From Nonomuraea ceibae (GTDB taxonomy: Bacteria; Actinomycetota; Actinomycetes; Streptosporangiales; Streptosporangiaceae): a stretch of 64,000 nucleotides of DNA. How positions within the stretch are numbered: the stretch's first letter is position 1; every line of letters starts with the position of its first letter. The DNA is taken from positions 1 through 64,000 of the forward strand of contig NZ_JAHKRO010000016.1 in assembly GCF_019396325.1 (NCBI RefSeq), read 5' to 3'. The translations under genes were made by a program, and so were the position numbers. Under the pieces are notes generated by a model. That model was not told the origin of the DNA and ran no database searches. It was given only the letters and a program-made list of their open reading frames with translations. Shown piece by piece: positions 18,698-27,861 of this stretch.

Positions 18698-19615
18698 ATG
18701 AGAAACGGAGTCGCCGGGGCCACAGCCGCCATGTTCCTCGTCGGGACACTGGCCGGGGTGTCCGGGCTGGTCAACGCCTATCCCGTGTACGGCGGGCAGG
18801 CCGTGCGCTATCTGCTCGCGGCCGCCGTCCTGGTCGCGGTGACGCGGGTGATGAAGCTGCGGTTCGTCCGGCTGACGGGCCGCGAGTGGCTGCTCCTCGG
18901 CGCGCTCACCACGGTCGGGCTGGTGATCTTCAACGTGGCCGTCATCGAGTCCACCCGCGTGGCGGGCCCGGCCCTGGTCGGCACCGTGCTCGGCACCGTG
19001 CCGCTCGCGCTGGCCATCGCCGGCGGCCGGCCCGCGCCGCGCCTGCTGGCCGGCTCCGTGGTGGTCGTCGCCGGGGCCACGCTCGCCACCGGGCTCGGCA
19101 GCGGCAACCTGCCCGGCCTGCTGTGGGCGCTCGTCGCCCTGGTGGGAGAGGTGGGCTTCTCCCTGCTGGCGCTGCCGCTGCTGCCGAAGCTGGGGGCCAT
19201 CCGGGTGTCCACGTACTCGACGGTCCTGGCCGTGCCCCTGCTGGCCGTGACCGGGTTCGTCCGGGAAGGCACGGGGATGCTCCGGATGCCGACGCTCGCC
19301 GAGGCGCTGGGCTTCGGCTACCTGGCGGTCGTGGTGACCGTGGGGGCGTTCCTGCTCTGGTACACCTCGCTGCCGAAGCTCGGGCCGGGGCGGGCCGGGC
19401 TGTTCGCCGGGCTGATCCCGGTGGGGGCCATCAGCACCGGTCTGGTGCTGAGCATCGCCACGCCGTCCCGCTACGACCTGCTCGGCGCCGGGCTGGTCAT
19501 CGTCGGCATCCTCATCGGCCTGACCACCGCGCGGCGGACGGCGCGGGAGAGCGCGTACCCTACTGACCATGCCGGACTTCGACTACACCGATCTGCTTCC
19601 CCTGGGCGCCGATGA
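18698..19615 (+). CDS. EamA/DMT-family exporter
   Basis: 305 residues with ten hydrophobic helices in two repeats (about 5-140 and 145-285), the drug/metabolite transporter layout; [14 protein letters not shown] and [21 protein letters not shown] are typical of the second halves of EamA repeats. Divergent from a MocR regulator that likely controls it, so a PLP-related or amino-acid substrate may be exported. The final 47 bases overlap the start of the class I fumarase gene, whose own -10 (TACCCT, 19556-19561) lies inside this coding sequence. Confidence 0.85.
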   Translation: MRNGVAGATAAMFLVGTLAGVSGLVNAYPVYGGQAVRYLLAAAVLVAVTRVMKLRFVRLTGREWLLLGALTTVGLVIFNVAVIESTRVAGPALVGTVLGTVPLALAIAGGRPAPRLLAGSVVVVAGATLATGLGSGNLPGLLWALVALVGEVGFSLLALPLLPKLGAIRVSTYSTVLAVPLLAVTGFVREGTGMLRMPTLAEALGFGYLAVVVTVGAFLLWYTSLPKLGPGRAGLFAGLIPVGAISTGLVLSIATPSRYDLLGAGLVIVGILIGLTTARRTARESAYPTDHAGLRLHRSASPGRR

Positions 19616-21221
19616 CACGGAATATCGGCTGATCACGTCGGATGGGGTGAAGAAGATCGAAGCGGCCGGGCGGACCTTCCTCGAAGTGGAGCCCGAAGCG
19701 CTGCGGCTGCTCACCGAGACGGCGATCCACGACATCTCGCACTTCCTGCGGCCGTCGCACCTCGCCCAGCTCCGCAAGATCGTCGATGACCCCGAGTCCA
19801 GCGGCAACGACCGGTTCGTCGCGCTCGACCTGCTGAAGAACGCCTCCATCTCGGCCGGCGGCGTGCTGCCCATGTGCCAGGACACCGGCACCGCGATCGT
19901 CATGGGCAAGCGCGGACGCCATGTGCTGACCGACGGGGCCGACGCCGAGCACATCTCGCGCGGCGTCTACGACGCCTACACGCGGCTCAACCTGCGTTAC
20001 TCCCAGATGGCCCCGCTGACCATGTGGGAGGAGAAGAACACCGGCAGCAACCTGCCCGCGCAGATCGAGCTCTACGCCGAGGACCCGCACGGCCACCCGG
20101 ACGAGTACAAGCTGCTGTTCATGGCCAAGGGCGGCGGCTCGGCCAACAAGTCCTTCCTCTACCAGGAGACGAAGGCGGTGCTCAACGAGAAGCGGATGAT
20201 GGCCTTCCTGGAGGAGAAGATCCGCTCGCTCGGCACCGCCGCGTGCCCTCCGTACCATCTCGCGGTCGTCGTCGGCGGCACGTCCGCCGAGTACGCGCTC
20301 AAGACCGCCAAGTACGCCAGCGCCCGCTACCTCGACTCGATCCCCACCGAGGGGTCGGCGTCCGGCCACGGCTTCCGCGACCTGGAGCTGGAGGCGAAGG
20401 TCTTCGAGCTGACGCAGAAGCTGGGCATCGGCGCGCAGTTCGGCGGCAAGTACTTCTGCCACGACGTGCGGGTGATCCGGCTGCCCCGGCACGGCGCGTC
20501 CTGCCCGGTGGCGATCGCGGTGTCGTGCTCGGCCGACCGGCAGGCCCTGGCCAAGATCACGCCGGAGGGCGTGTTCCTGGAGAAGCTGGAGACCGACCCG
20601 GCGCGGTTCCTGCCCGAGACGACCGACGAGCACCTGTCGGACGACGTCGTCTCCATCGACCTCAACCGCCCGATGCCCGAGATCCTCGCCGAGCTCACGA
20701 AATATCCGGTCAAGACGCGGCTGTCGCTCACCGGCCCCCTCGTGGTCGCCCGCGACATCGCGCACGCCAAGATCAGCGAGCTGCTCGACAACGGCGGCGA
20801 GATGCCGCAATACCTGAAGGACCACGCGGTCTACTACGCGGGCCCGGCCAAGACGCCCGAGGGCTACGCGTCCGGGTCGTTCGGCCCGACGACCGCGGGG
20901 CGCATGGACTCCTACGTCGAGCGCTTCCAGGCGGCCGGCGGCTCGATGGTGATGCTCGCCAAGGGCAACCGGTCCAAGCAGGTCACCGAGGCGTGCAAGC
21001 AGTACGGCGGCTTCTACCTGGGCTCCATCGGCGGCCCGGCGGCGCGGCTGGCCCAGGACTGCATCAAGAAGGTCGAGGTCCTCGAATACCCCGAGCTCGG
21101 CATGGAAGCGGTGTGGAAGATCGAGGTCGTCGACTTCCCGGCGTTCATCGTGGTCGACGACAAGGGCGACGACTTCTTCACCGACCGCACCGGGCCGGTG
21201 CTGAGCATCGGGCGGCGCTGA
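19569..21221 (+). CDS. Fumarate hydratase class I (iron-sulfur type)
   Basis: 550 residues, the single-chain class I length. N-terminal half carries [20 protein letters not shown], the middle [15 protein letters not shown] and [19 protein letters not shown]; three cysteines of this pattern bind the oxygen-sensitive 4Fe-4S cluster. C-terminal beta domain has [18 protein letters not shown] and [15 protein letters not shown]. Interconverts fumarate and malate. ATG 19569 lies seven bases after TACCCT: leaderless. A class II fumarase lies 4.4 kb downstream, so the cell has both iron-dependent and iron-free forms. Confidence 0.93.
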   Translation: MPDFDYTDLLPLGADDTEYRLITSDGVKKIEAAGRTFLEVEPEALRLLTETAIHDISHFLRPSHLAQLRKIVDDPESSGNDRFVALDLLKNASISAGGVLPMCQDTGTAIVMGKRGRHVLTDGADAEHISRGVYDAYTRLNLRYSQMAPLTMWEEKNTGSNLPAQIELYAEDPHGHPDEYKLLFMAKGGGSANKSFLYQETKAVLNEKRMMAFLEEKIRSLGTAACPPYHLAVVVGGTSAEYALKTAKYASARYLDSIPTEGSASGHGFRDLELEAKVFELTQKLGIGAQFGGKYFCHDVRVIRLPRHGASCPVAIAVSCSADRQALAKITPEGVFLEKLETDPARFLPETTDEHLSDDVVSIDLNRPMPEILAELTKYPVKTRLSLTGPLVVARDIAHAKISELLDNGGEMPQYLKDHAVYYAGPAKTPEGYASGSFGPTTAGRMDSYVERFQAAGGSMVMLAKGNRSKQVTEACKQYGGFYLGSIGGPAARLAQDCIKKVEVLEYPELGMEAVWKIEVVDFPAFIVVDDKGDDFFTDRTGPVLSIGRR

Positions 21222-21255
21222 GCCGCCTGACGTCCCAGGGTGCCGGGCAGCGCGG

Positions 21256-21444
21256 TCAGGCCGCCACCGGCACCCGATGCGGCGCCACGACGCTGCCGTC
21301 GGGCAGCAGCAGGCCGGTGTCCTCGAACAGGACGACACCGTTGCAGAGCAGGCTCCAGCCCTGGTCGGGGTGGGCCGAGATCACGTGCGCGGCTTCACGG
21401 TCGGGGGAATCGAAACTCGGACAAGTGGGGACGTGACTGCACAT
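21256..21444 (-). CDS. DUF5999 small Cys/His protein
   Basis: 62 residues. Begins MCSHVPTCPSFDSPDREAA and continues HPDQGWSLLCNGVVLFEDTG, LLLPDGSVVAPHR, matching the actinobacterial DUF5999 family almost throughout. The CSHxPxC motif and a third cysteine could bind metal, but no function is known. GAGAGG lies upstream of the ATG. It is convergent with the class I fumarase and points away from a 510-base gene-free stretch. Confidence 0.8.
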   Translation of the reverse strand: MCSHVPTCPSFDSPDREAAHVISAHPDQGWSLLCNGVVLFEDTGLLLPDGSVVAPHRVPVAA

Positions 21445-21814
21445 CGTGCACCTCTCAGATGGCGCTCCTGGGTTCTGATCTCAGTAGGGCAGCTGGCGCC
21501 CGGACGGCGTGCGAAGGTCCAGCGAGGCCCCGCTCGGCCTGCGGGGCCGGCGGCGAACCTGGATCTGGCGCATCTTCACCACGTCCCTCGATCGGTTGTC
21601 AGTTGCTGTCGAGCTTCGGGCTGATGCCTTCATTGTGACGATCGGCACCGACAGATTCGGCCTCCTTATGTGCCTTCCTGCCCGATAGATCCAGCATGCC
21701 TGCGTGCCCTTACCACAGCCTTACAACTTGCTGACGCGTCCCCAGAGTTCCCGTCAGCAATCACTGCCTGCCCGTTACCCGGCGGCGTGTCTAAGAGGAG
21801 CGGAGTGCGGTCAC

Positions 21815-21844
21815 CCGGGCGGGCGGGGCGAGCCGCCCGCCCGG
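21815..21844 (+). terminator. 12-bp perfect stem-loop
   Basis: CCGGGCGGGCGG, six-base loop GGCGAG, CCGCCCGCCCGG. Fully paired and very stable; no U-tract. No annotated gene ends just before it, so it may end a small RNA or insulate the dismutase promoter. Confidence 0.45.
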
Positions 21845-21907
21845 ACAGGACCGAACTGCCCTCCCATGCTGCCCGACTTGAGTCCTAGGTCGCAAGGCTG
21901 ATGCAAC

Positions 21908-21922
21908 TGCGAATCCTTTGCA
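21908..21922. promoter_or_regulatory. Possible metalloregulator (Nur/Fur-like) operator of the dismutase gene
   Basis: TGCGAA, three bases, TTTGCA: an imperfect dyad directly upstream of TAGTGT (21924-21929), a possible -10. Streptomyces Fe-superoxide dismutase genes are controlled by the nickel regulator Nur at TTGCAA-type sites; the resemblance is partial. Confidence 0.25.
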
Positions 21923-21954
21923 ATAGTGTCGTGATCACCACCGAAGGAGGACTC

Positions 21955-22563
21955 ATGGGCGACTACACCCTTCCGGACATGCCCTACGACTACGCGGCGC
22001 TGGAGCCCGCCATCACCGGCGAGATCCTGGAGCTGCACCACGCCAAGCACCACGCCGCCTACGTCAAGGGCGCCAACGACACGCTGGAGCGGCTGGCCGA
22101 GGCCCGCGACAAGGGCGAGTTCGGCGGCCTGGTCGGGCTGGAGAAGACGTTCGCGTTCAACCTGTCCGGGCACGTACTGCACTCGATCTTCTGGCAGAAC
22201 CTCTCCCCCGACGGCGGCGACCGCCCCGACGGGCCGCTCCGCGACGCCATCGACGAGCACTTCGGCACGTTCGAGGCGTTCCAGAAGCAGCTCACCACCG
22301 CCACCGCGTCCGTGCAGGGCTCCGGCTGGGGCGTGCTGGCCTGGGAACCGCTCGGCCGGCGACTGGTCGTCGAACAGGTGTACGACCACCACGGGAACGT
22401 CGGCATGAACACCACGCCGCTGCTCGTCTTCGACGCCTGGGAGCACGCCTACTACCTGCAGTATCGCAACGTGCGCCCGGACTATGTCGAGAAGCTCTGG
22501 GGCCTGATCAACTGGGAGGATGTGGCCGCCCGCTTTGCTGACGTCACCGGTCAGACCGGTTGA
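21955..22563 (+). CDS. Superoxide dismutase, Fe/Mn type
   Basis: 202 residues. Metal ligands are visible: [12 protein letters not shown] (His), [11 protein letters not shown] (His), and [11 protein letters not shown] (Asp and His), in the order of the Fe/Mn family. GSGWGVLAW and the length are normal. Metal preference cannot be read with certainty. AAGGAGG lies seven bases before the ATG. Lies between the oxygen-sensitive class I fumarase and kinases; removes superoxide that would damage such iron-sulfur enzymes. Confidence 0.93.
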   Translation: MGDYTLPDMPYDYAALEPAITGEILELHHAKHHAAYVKGANDTLERLAEARDKGEFGGLVGLEKTFAFNLSGHVLHSIFWQNLSPDGGDRPDGPLRDAIDEHFGTFEAFQKQLTTATASVQGSGWGVLAWEPLGRRLVVEQVYDHHGNVGMNTTPLLVFDAWEHAYYLQYRNVRPDYVEKLWGLINWEDVAARFADVTGQTG

Positions 22564-22633
22564 CTTGGATTCGCAACAAATTATCGGCCACGCCTCTACT
22601 GGTCGGTTTACACAAATAGGTAAGCTGCCAGGC

Positions 22634-23746
22634 ATGCGTGCGCCCTCCGGTTACCTCCTCGCCGCGCGCTACCGGCTCGTCGAACCGGTCGGACGCGGCG
22701 GCATGGGCACCGTGTGGCGGGCACATGACGAGCTGCTCAACCGCGAGGTCGCGGTCAAGGAAGTGCGCCTTCCGACCGTGCTCGACGAGGAGCTGCGCGC
22801 CGAGCTGTGCGCGCGCACCGAACGCGAGGGCCGGGCCACCGCCATGGTCGCCCACCCGTCGGTCATCACCGTCTTCGACGTGGTCACCGAGGACGACCGG
22901 CCGTGGATCGTGATGGAGCTGCTCCGGGCCAAGTCCCTGGAGCAGCTCATCCAGGAGGAGGGACCGCTCCAGCCGCGCCACGCCGCCGAGATCGGCCGCC
23001 AGATCCTCGGCGCGCTGCGCGCCGTGCACGCCAAGGGCATCCTGCACCGCGACGTCAAGCCCAGCAACGTGCTGGTGACCGAGGACCGCGCCGTGCTCAC
23101 CGACTTCGGCCTGGCGGCCCTCGAAGGCGACGTCTCCATCACCCAGGCCGGCATCGTGCTCGGCTCCGCCGGCTACATCGCTCCAGAGCGCGTGCTCGGC
23201 GCCAAGGCCAGCCCCGCCGCCGACCTGTGGTCGCTCGGCGCGACCCTCTACACCGCCGTCGAGGGCCGCGGCCTCCACGGACGCCGTACGGCAGCCGCGG
23301 CGCTGGCCGCGCTGACCAGCGGCGAGCCCATCCCGATGGCCAAGGCCGGGCCGCTCGCCCCGGTGCTCGACGCGCTGCTGCGCATCAACCCGCACACCCG
23401 GCTCGACTCGGTGCGCGCCTCCCTCATGCTCGCCCGCGTGGCGGCGGGCGGCTCCGCCGAGGAGCCGCTGACCCCGCGCAAGGCCCCGCGCCCGGCCATG
23501 GCGCTCCACGCGCCGTCTTTCCCACGCCGGCCCGCGCACCGCGGGCTCCACCGGGCCGACGTCACCTCCTCGGCGACCGTGAGCGTGCCCGTCCAGCGGC
23601 AGGAACGCAAGCCGGGTGAGGGAGTTCACAGAAAAAGAGGGGAAGCCAGGCCCGCCCCGTCGGCTTATGCCCGCTTGAAATCGACGGTGATAAAGTTGTT
23701 CCTTCCTCGGCGGTTCTGGCCAAGAGAACTTCGCAAGCGAGGTTAA
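22634..23746 (+). CDS. Hanks-type serine/threonine kinase without membrane anchor
   Basis: 370 residues. Kinase domain about 12-270: GRGGMGTVW glycine loop, VAVKEV lysine, HRDVKPSNV catalytic loop, DFGLA metal site, APERVLG. The C-terminal 100 residues are basic and Pro-rich with no clear membrane helix, so it is probably cytosolic, unlike most actinobacterial kinases. TAAGCT at 22621-22626 lies seven bases before the ATG: leaderless. A second kinase follows 35 bases later, and their kinase domains are clearly paralogous. Confidence 0.9.
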   Translation: MRAPSGYLLAARYRLVEPVGRGGMGTVWRAHDELLNREVAVKEVRLPTVLDEELRAELCARTEREGRATAMVAHPSVITVFDVVTEDDRPWIVMELLRAKSLEQLIQEEGPLQPRHAAEIGRQILGALRAVHAKGILHRDVKPSNVLVTEDRAVLTDFGLAALEGDVSITQAGIVLGSAGYIAPERVLGAKASPAADLWSLGATLYTAVEGRGLHGRRTAAAALAALTSGEPIPMAKAGPLAPVLDALLRINPHTRLDSVRASLMLARVAAGGSAEEPLTPRKAPRPAMALHAPSFPRRPAHRGLHRADVTSSATVSVPVQRQERKPGEGVHRKRGEARPAPSAYARLKSTVIKLFLPRRFWPRELRKRG

Positions 23747-23781
23747 AGCACTTCCCAAGCGAGAATCGATATCTTCTTCTC

Positions 23782-25572
23782 ATGCCGGAACAGCAGACGC
23801 GCCTGCTAGCGGAGCGTTACGAGCTCATCTCGCCCCTCGGCCGGGGCACCATGGGCACCGTGTGGCGTGCCCGCGACCGCGCCCTCGGCCGGGAAGTGGC
23901 GGTCAAGGAGATCCGCCAGGATCCCGGGCTCACCGAGGAGCAACGCGCCGAGCTGCGCGAACGCATGGTCCGCGAAGGGCGCATCGCCGCCCGCATCAGC
24001 CACCCGGCCGTCGCCGCCATCCACGACGTGCTCGTCCACGACAACAGCCCGTGGATCATCATGGAGCTCATCGAGGCCCGCTCCCTGGAGCAGGTCATCG
24101 ACGAGGAAGGCCCGCTGCCGCCCCGGCTCGTCGCCGAGATCGGCGTCGACCTCCTCGGCGCGCTGCGCGCCGCGCACGCCCAGGGCATCACCCACCGCGA
24201 CGTCAAACCCGGCAACGTGCTCATCACCGAGAGCGGCCGCGTCGTCCTCACCGACTTCGGCATCGCCAAGGCCGAGGGCGACTCCCGGCTCACCCGGACC
24301 GGCATGGTGATCGGCTCCCCCGGCTACACCGCCCCGGAACGTGCCAGAGGCGAATACACCGGGCCCGAGTCCGACATCTGGTCCCTGGGGGCCACGCTCT
24401 ACTTCGCCGTCGAGGGCCGGCCCGCCTACGAACGCTCCACGATCGCCGAGACGCTGGCGGCGCTGCTCAGCGAGAGCGCCGACCCGCCCACCCAGGCCGG
24501 CCAGCTCCGCCCGGTGCTCGACGGGCTCCTGCACAAGAACTACAAGCAACGGCTCAACGCCGCCAAGGCCGAGACCATGCTGCGCATGGTGGCCGACACG
24601 CCGACGAGCGAGATGCCGGCCATCACCGGCGAGGCCCTCAACCAGGAGTCCCCCTTGTCCCAGCCCGCTTCCCGCCCCCAGCCCGTACCCCCTGCCACAC
24701 CCGGGCCGGGCGCGGGGACGCCGGCGAGCAGCGAGGTCGGCTCGGCGTTCGCGCCCGGCGCGGCGGCGCCCGTACAGCTCGGCGGGCCCGGCGCGGTGGC
24801 CGACTCCGACAGGACGGTCAGCCTGCAGCGGCCCAAGAGCCCCTTCCCCCAGCCCGCCCCTCCCCGGACGCCGCCCGCGCCGCAGTCGCCCCCGCAGGGC
24901 CGCCCGGCGCAGGGCACGCCCCCGCACGGCGGGCCCGGGCACGCCCCCCAGCCTCCGTCCCCTCAGCCTCCGACCCCTCAGGGCCCGTACGCCCCAGGCC
25001 CCCAGGGACCGGGACCGCAGGGACCGGGACCCCACGCGCCCGGCCCGCAGGGACAGGGCCCCCACGGACCGGGACCCCGAGCGAACGGCCCCCAAGGGCC
25101 GGGACCCCAGGCGCCCGCCCCTCACGGCCCCGGACCACAGGGAACCGGACCGCAGGCGGCCGGACCGCAAGGGCCTCAGGGCCGTGGACCGCAGGCGCAG
25201 GGACCTCAAGGGCCTGGGCCTCAGGGCGCCGGGCGGCCCGGGCCCGTGGGCAAGGCCGGGGACGAGAGCACCATCGTCACGACGCGCATCCAGCTGCCGA
25301 GCGCGCCGGGCCTCCAGGTGTACCCGCCGACCCCGCAGCAGCAGCGCCCCCAGCAGCCCGCTCCCGGGCAGCCCCAGCAGGGCCCGTACCCGCCGGGGCC
25401 CCAGCAGCCGGAGCGCCCCGACTCCCACGGCCTGGGCACCGACCTGTTCGCCATCGCCGGCCCCGACGAGCCCGCGAGCGGCAACCGCAAGGGCATGCTC
25501 ATGCTCATGGGCGTCGCCGCCGCCGCGGCCGTGGTGATCGCCATCCTGATCGTGGCCCTGCTTCAGAGCTGA
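23782..25572 (+). CDS. Hanks-type serine/threonine kinase with collagen-like linker and C-terminal membrane anchor
   Basis: 596 residues. Kinase domain 12-275 with GRGTMGTVW, VAVKEI, HRDVKPGNV, DFGIA, TAPERARG. Residues 290-560 are Pro/Gly/Gln-rich, including about 90 residues of GPQGPGPQ-like triplets. A single helix closes the protein (about 571-593) with only two or three residues beyond it, so there is no extracellular sensor domain. TATCTT lies six bases before the ATG (leaderless). Tandem with the previous kinase; probable duplication. Confidence 0.92.
   Translation: MPEQQTRLLAERYELISPLGRGTMGTVWRARDRALGREVAVKEIRQDPGLTEEQRAELRERMVREGRIAARISHPAVAAIHDVLVHDNSPWIIMELIEARSLEQVIDEEGPLPPRLVAEIGVDLLGALRAAHAQGITHRDVKPGNVLITESGRVVLTDFGIAKAEGDSRLTRTGMVIGSPGYTAPERARGEYTGPESDIWSLGATLYFAVEGRPAYERSTIAETLAALLSESADPPTQAGQLRPVLDGLLHKNYKQRLNAAKAETMLRMVADTPTSEMPAITGEALNQESPLSQPASRPQPVPPATPGPGAGTPASSEVGSAFAPGAAAPVQLGGPGAVADSDRTVSLQRPKSPFPQPAPPRTPPAPQSPPQGRPAQGTPPHGGPGHAPQPPSPQPPTPQGPYAPGPQGPGPQGPGPHAPGPQGQGPHGPGPRANGPQGPGPQAPAPHGPGPQGTGPQAAGPQGPQGRGPQAQGPQGPGPQGAGRPGPVGKAGDESTIVTTRIQLPSAPGLQVYPPTPQQQRPQQPAPGQPQQGPYPPGPQQPERPDSHGLGTDLFAIAGPDEPASGNRKGMLMLMGVAAAAAVVIAILIVALLQS
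24982..25251 (+). repeat. Collagen-like GPQ/GPG repeat region within the kinase gene
   Basis: Degenerate nine-base units coding Gly-Pro-Gln or Gly-Pro-Gly and close variants, about 30 triplets. Repetition at DNA level is imperfect (codon variation), so it is an old, drifting repeat rather than a recent expansion. Confidence 0.7.
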
Positions 25573-25601
25573 TCGCCTGGCCGTGAGCCAGACTGGGAGG
25601 C

Positions 25602-26990
25602 ATGAGCGAGTACCGTATCGAACGTGACTCGATGGGCGAGGTGCGCGTCCCGGCGGGCGCCAGGTGGCGCGCGCAGACCCAGCGAGCGGTGGAGAACTTC
25701 CCGATCTCGGGCCGGACGCTGGAGCCGTCCCACATCGCCGCGCTCGGCCTGATCAAGGCCGTGGCCGCGGAGGTCAACGGCGAGCTGGGCGTGATCGACA
25801 AGGATCTGGCGGAGGCGATCGCGCAGGCGGCGGCCGACGTGGCGGAGAACGAGCACGACGAGCATTTCCCGATCGACGTCTTCCAGACGGGTTCCGGCAC
25901 CTCGTCCAACATGAACGCGAACGAGGTGATCGCCTCCTTGGCGGAGGAGCGGCTGGGCCGCCCGGTGCATCCGAACGACCACGTGAACGCCTCGCAGTCG
26001 TCGAACGACGTCTTCCCCACGTCGATCCACGTGGCGGCGGCGACGGAGGTGACCTACCATCTGCTGCCCTCGCTGGAGCATCTGGCGACGGCGCTGCGGA
26101 CGAAGGAGCTGCAGTTCCAGGATGCGGTGAAGTCGGGCCGCACGCATTTGATGGACGCGACGCCGGTGACGCTGGGCCAGGAGTTCGGCGGTTACGCGAC
26201 GCAGGTGGAGCACGGCGCGGTGCGGGTGAAGGCGGCGCTGGGCCATCTGCTGGAGCTTCCGCTGGGCGGCACGGCGGTCGGCACGGGGATCAACACGCCG
26301 CCGGGGTTCGCGGAGCTGGCGATCGCGCGGCTGCGTGAGGCGACGGGGATCGGGTTCCGTGAGGCGATGGACCATTTCGAGGCGCAGAGCGCGCAGGATT
26401 CGGTCGTGGAGCTGTCGGGCCAGCTCAAGGTGGTGGCCGTCTCCCTGAACAAGATCGCCAACGATCTGCGCTGGATGGGGTCGGGGCCGCGGGCGGGGCT
26501 GGGTGAGATCAACCTGCCGGATCTGCAGCCGGGTTCGTCGATCATGCCGGGCAAGGTCAATCCGGTCATCCCGGAGGCCACGGCGATGGTGGCGGCGCAG
26601 GTGATCGGCAATGACGCGGCGATCACGTTCGCGGGCGCGTCGGGCAGTTTCGAGCTGAACGTGCAGCTCCCGCTGATCGCCCGCAACATCCTGGAGTCGA
26701 TCCGGCTGCTGGCGAACGTGTCGCGGCTGCTGGCCGACCGGTGCGTCATGGGCATCACGGCCAACGTCGACAGGCTGCGGGAGTACGCGGAGTCGTCGCC
26801 GTCGATCGTGACGCCGCTCAACCGGCATGTCGGTTACGAGGAGGCCGCCAAGATCGCCAAGCAGGCTCTCCGGGAGCGCAAGACGATCCGCGAGGTGGTG
26901 ATCGAGCGTGGCCATGTCGCGAACGGCACGCTGACGGAGGAGCAGCTCGACGGCCTGCTGGACGTGCTGTCGATGACGCGGCCCGGCTAG
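25602..26990 (+). CDS. fumC: Fumarate hydratase class II
   Basis: 462 residues. Signatures [14 protein letters not shown], the substrate loop [20 protein letters not shown] and the superfamily signature [15 protein letters not shown]. Iron-free and oxygen-stable, catalysing fumarate to malate. A CAGACT lies seven bases before the ATG and GGGAGG one base before it, so a leaderless start is likely. The stop overlaps the stop of the convergent MerR gene by four bases. This is the orthologue expected beside glpX in the ancestral block. Confidence 0.95.
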   Translation: MSEYRIERDSMGEVRVPAGARWRAQTQRAVENFPISGRTLEPSHIAALGLIKAVAAEVNGELGVIDKDLAEAIAQAAADVAENEHDEHFPIDVFQTGSGTSSNMNANEVIASLAEERLGRPVHPNDHVNASQSSNDVFPTSIHVAAATEVTYHLLPSLEHLATALRTKELQFQDAVKSGRTHLMDATPVTLGQEFGGYATQVEHGAVRVKAALGHLLELPLGGTAVGTGINTPPGFAELAIARLREATGIGFREAMDHFEAQSAQDSVVELSGQLKVVAVSLNKIANDLRWMGSGPRAGLGEINLPDLQPGSSIMPGKVNPVIPEATAMVAAQVIGNDAAITFAGASGSFELNVQLPLIARNILESIRLLANVSRLLADRCVMGITANVDRLREYAESSPSIVTPLNRHVGYEEAAKIAKQALRERKTIREVVIERGHVANGTLTEEQLDGLLDVLSMTRPG

Positions 26991-27304
26991 GGCCGGTCGA
27001 GCTCGGCCAGCCGGGCGCGGGCCTGGTCGAGTTCGTCGCGCACCTGGGCGAGCTCGCGTTCGAGCTCCAGGATGCGGCGGATGGCGATGAGCGTCATGCC
27101 TTCGTCGACCATGCGGGTGACGTGCTGGACGGCCAGGATGTCGTGGCGTGAGTAGCGGCGCTGGCCGCCGTTGGACCGGCCGGGGCTGATGACGTCGTGG
27201 CGGTCCAGCCGGCGCAGGTAGGCCGGCTGGACCTGGAGCATCTCGGCCACCTGCCCGAGCGAGTAGAGCGGGGCGTGCTCGTTGTCGAAGGGGAGTTGGG
27301 GCAT
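26987..27304 (-). CDS. MerR-family regulator (HspR-like) paired with Hsp20
   Basis: 105 residues. MerR winged helix: [21 protein letters not shown] then [20 protein letters not shown] and a C-terminal coiled coil ([19 protein letters not shown]). No metal-binding cysteines, like HspR. It lies 67 bases downstream of the small heat-shock gene on the same strand and is likely co-transcribed from the heat-shock promoter, whose large palindrome it probably binds. Confidence 0.85.
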   Translation of the reverse strand: MPQLPFDNEHAPLYSLGQVAEMLQVQPAYLRRLDRHDVISPGRSNGGQRRYSRHDILAVQHVTRMVDEGMTLIAIRRILELERELAQVRDELDQARARLAELDRP

Positions 27305-27371
27305 GCGGCCTCTCTCGCTTTCGGACGGGGGCGGGCGGGGCGGACGGTGGCGCCCGCCCCGGTCGCCGGTG

Positions 27372-27800
27372 TCAGGCGTTGATGGCCTTGGGCGTGGTCC
27401 GCTGGATCTCCACCTTGCGCGGTCTGGCGCGTTCGAGGACGGGGATGCGGACGGTGAGGACGCCGTTGTCGTAACCCGCGTCGATGCGCTCGCTGTCGAG
27501 GTGTTCCGACAGGTAGACGCGCCTGGTGAAGGTGCCCATCGGGCGCTCGCGGACGAACAGCCGCTCGCCTTCGCCGATCTCCTCCTCGCGGCGCGCGCTG
27601 ACGCTCAGGACGCCGCGGTCGACGGTCACCTCGATCGAGCCGGGCTCGACGCCGGGCAGGTCGAAGCGCAGGATGACGTCGTCGTCGCGGCGGAGCCCGT
27701 CCATGGCCATCGCGGCTCCGTCGTCGAAGGTCTGGCGGGCCAGGCGGTTGAACTGGCGCTCGAACTCCTGGAAGAACGGGTCGATCGACGTGAGCAGCAT
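27372..27800 (-). CDS. Small heat-shock protein (Hsp20/alpha-crystallin)
   Basis: 142 residues from ATG 27800, with AAGGAGG six bases upstream. Alpha-crystallin domain about 45-130: DDDVILRFDLPGVEPGSIEVTV, the RRVYLSEHLDSERIDAGYDN block and GVLTVRIPV, followed by a short tail. An ATP-independent holdase for unfolding proteins. Its 5' region carries a near-perfect 26-base dyad, and the promoter lies just past the end of trpD. Confidence 0.92.
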   Translation of the reverse strand: MLLTSIDPFFQEFERQFNRLARQTFDDGAAMAMDGLRRDDDVILRFDLPGVEPGSIEVTVDRGVLSVSARREEEIGEGERLFVRERPMGTFTRRVYLSEHLDSERIDAGYDNGVLTVRIPVLERARPRKVEIQRTTPKAINA

Positions 27801-27829
27801 CCGAACCTCCTTGAAACTCGGAGTGGCTG

Positions 27830-27855
27830 TAACCTCCAACTACAGTTGCAGGTTA
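27830..27855. promoter_or_regulatory. MerR-type operator of hsp20-merR
   Basis: Arms TAACCTCCAACT and AGTTGCAGGTTA match at 11 of 12 positions around a two-base centre. MerR proteins bind such dyads between promoter elements. A further AACTC-N6-GAGT dyad follows at 27855-27870. The site ends seven bases before the trpD stop codon. Confidence 0.6.
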
Positions 27856-27861
27856 ACTCCA

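Larger units (their letters stand above)
21445..21954. other. Gene-free region between DUF5999 and superoxide dismutase
   Basis: 510 bases with no convincing coding pattern on either strand and locally lower GC (about 21580-21790). It contains a 12-bp perfect stem-loop at 21815-21844 and the dismutase promoter at its right end. The stem-loop follows the low-GC stretch on the plus strand, so a short untranslated transcript ending there is possible. Confidence 0.45.

Noticed and set aside
24982..25251. Short regular repeats as a possible CRISPR array
   Set aside because: Units are nine bases without spacers and lie in frame inside the kinase gene, coding Gly-Pro-Gln.
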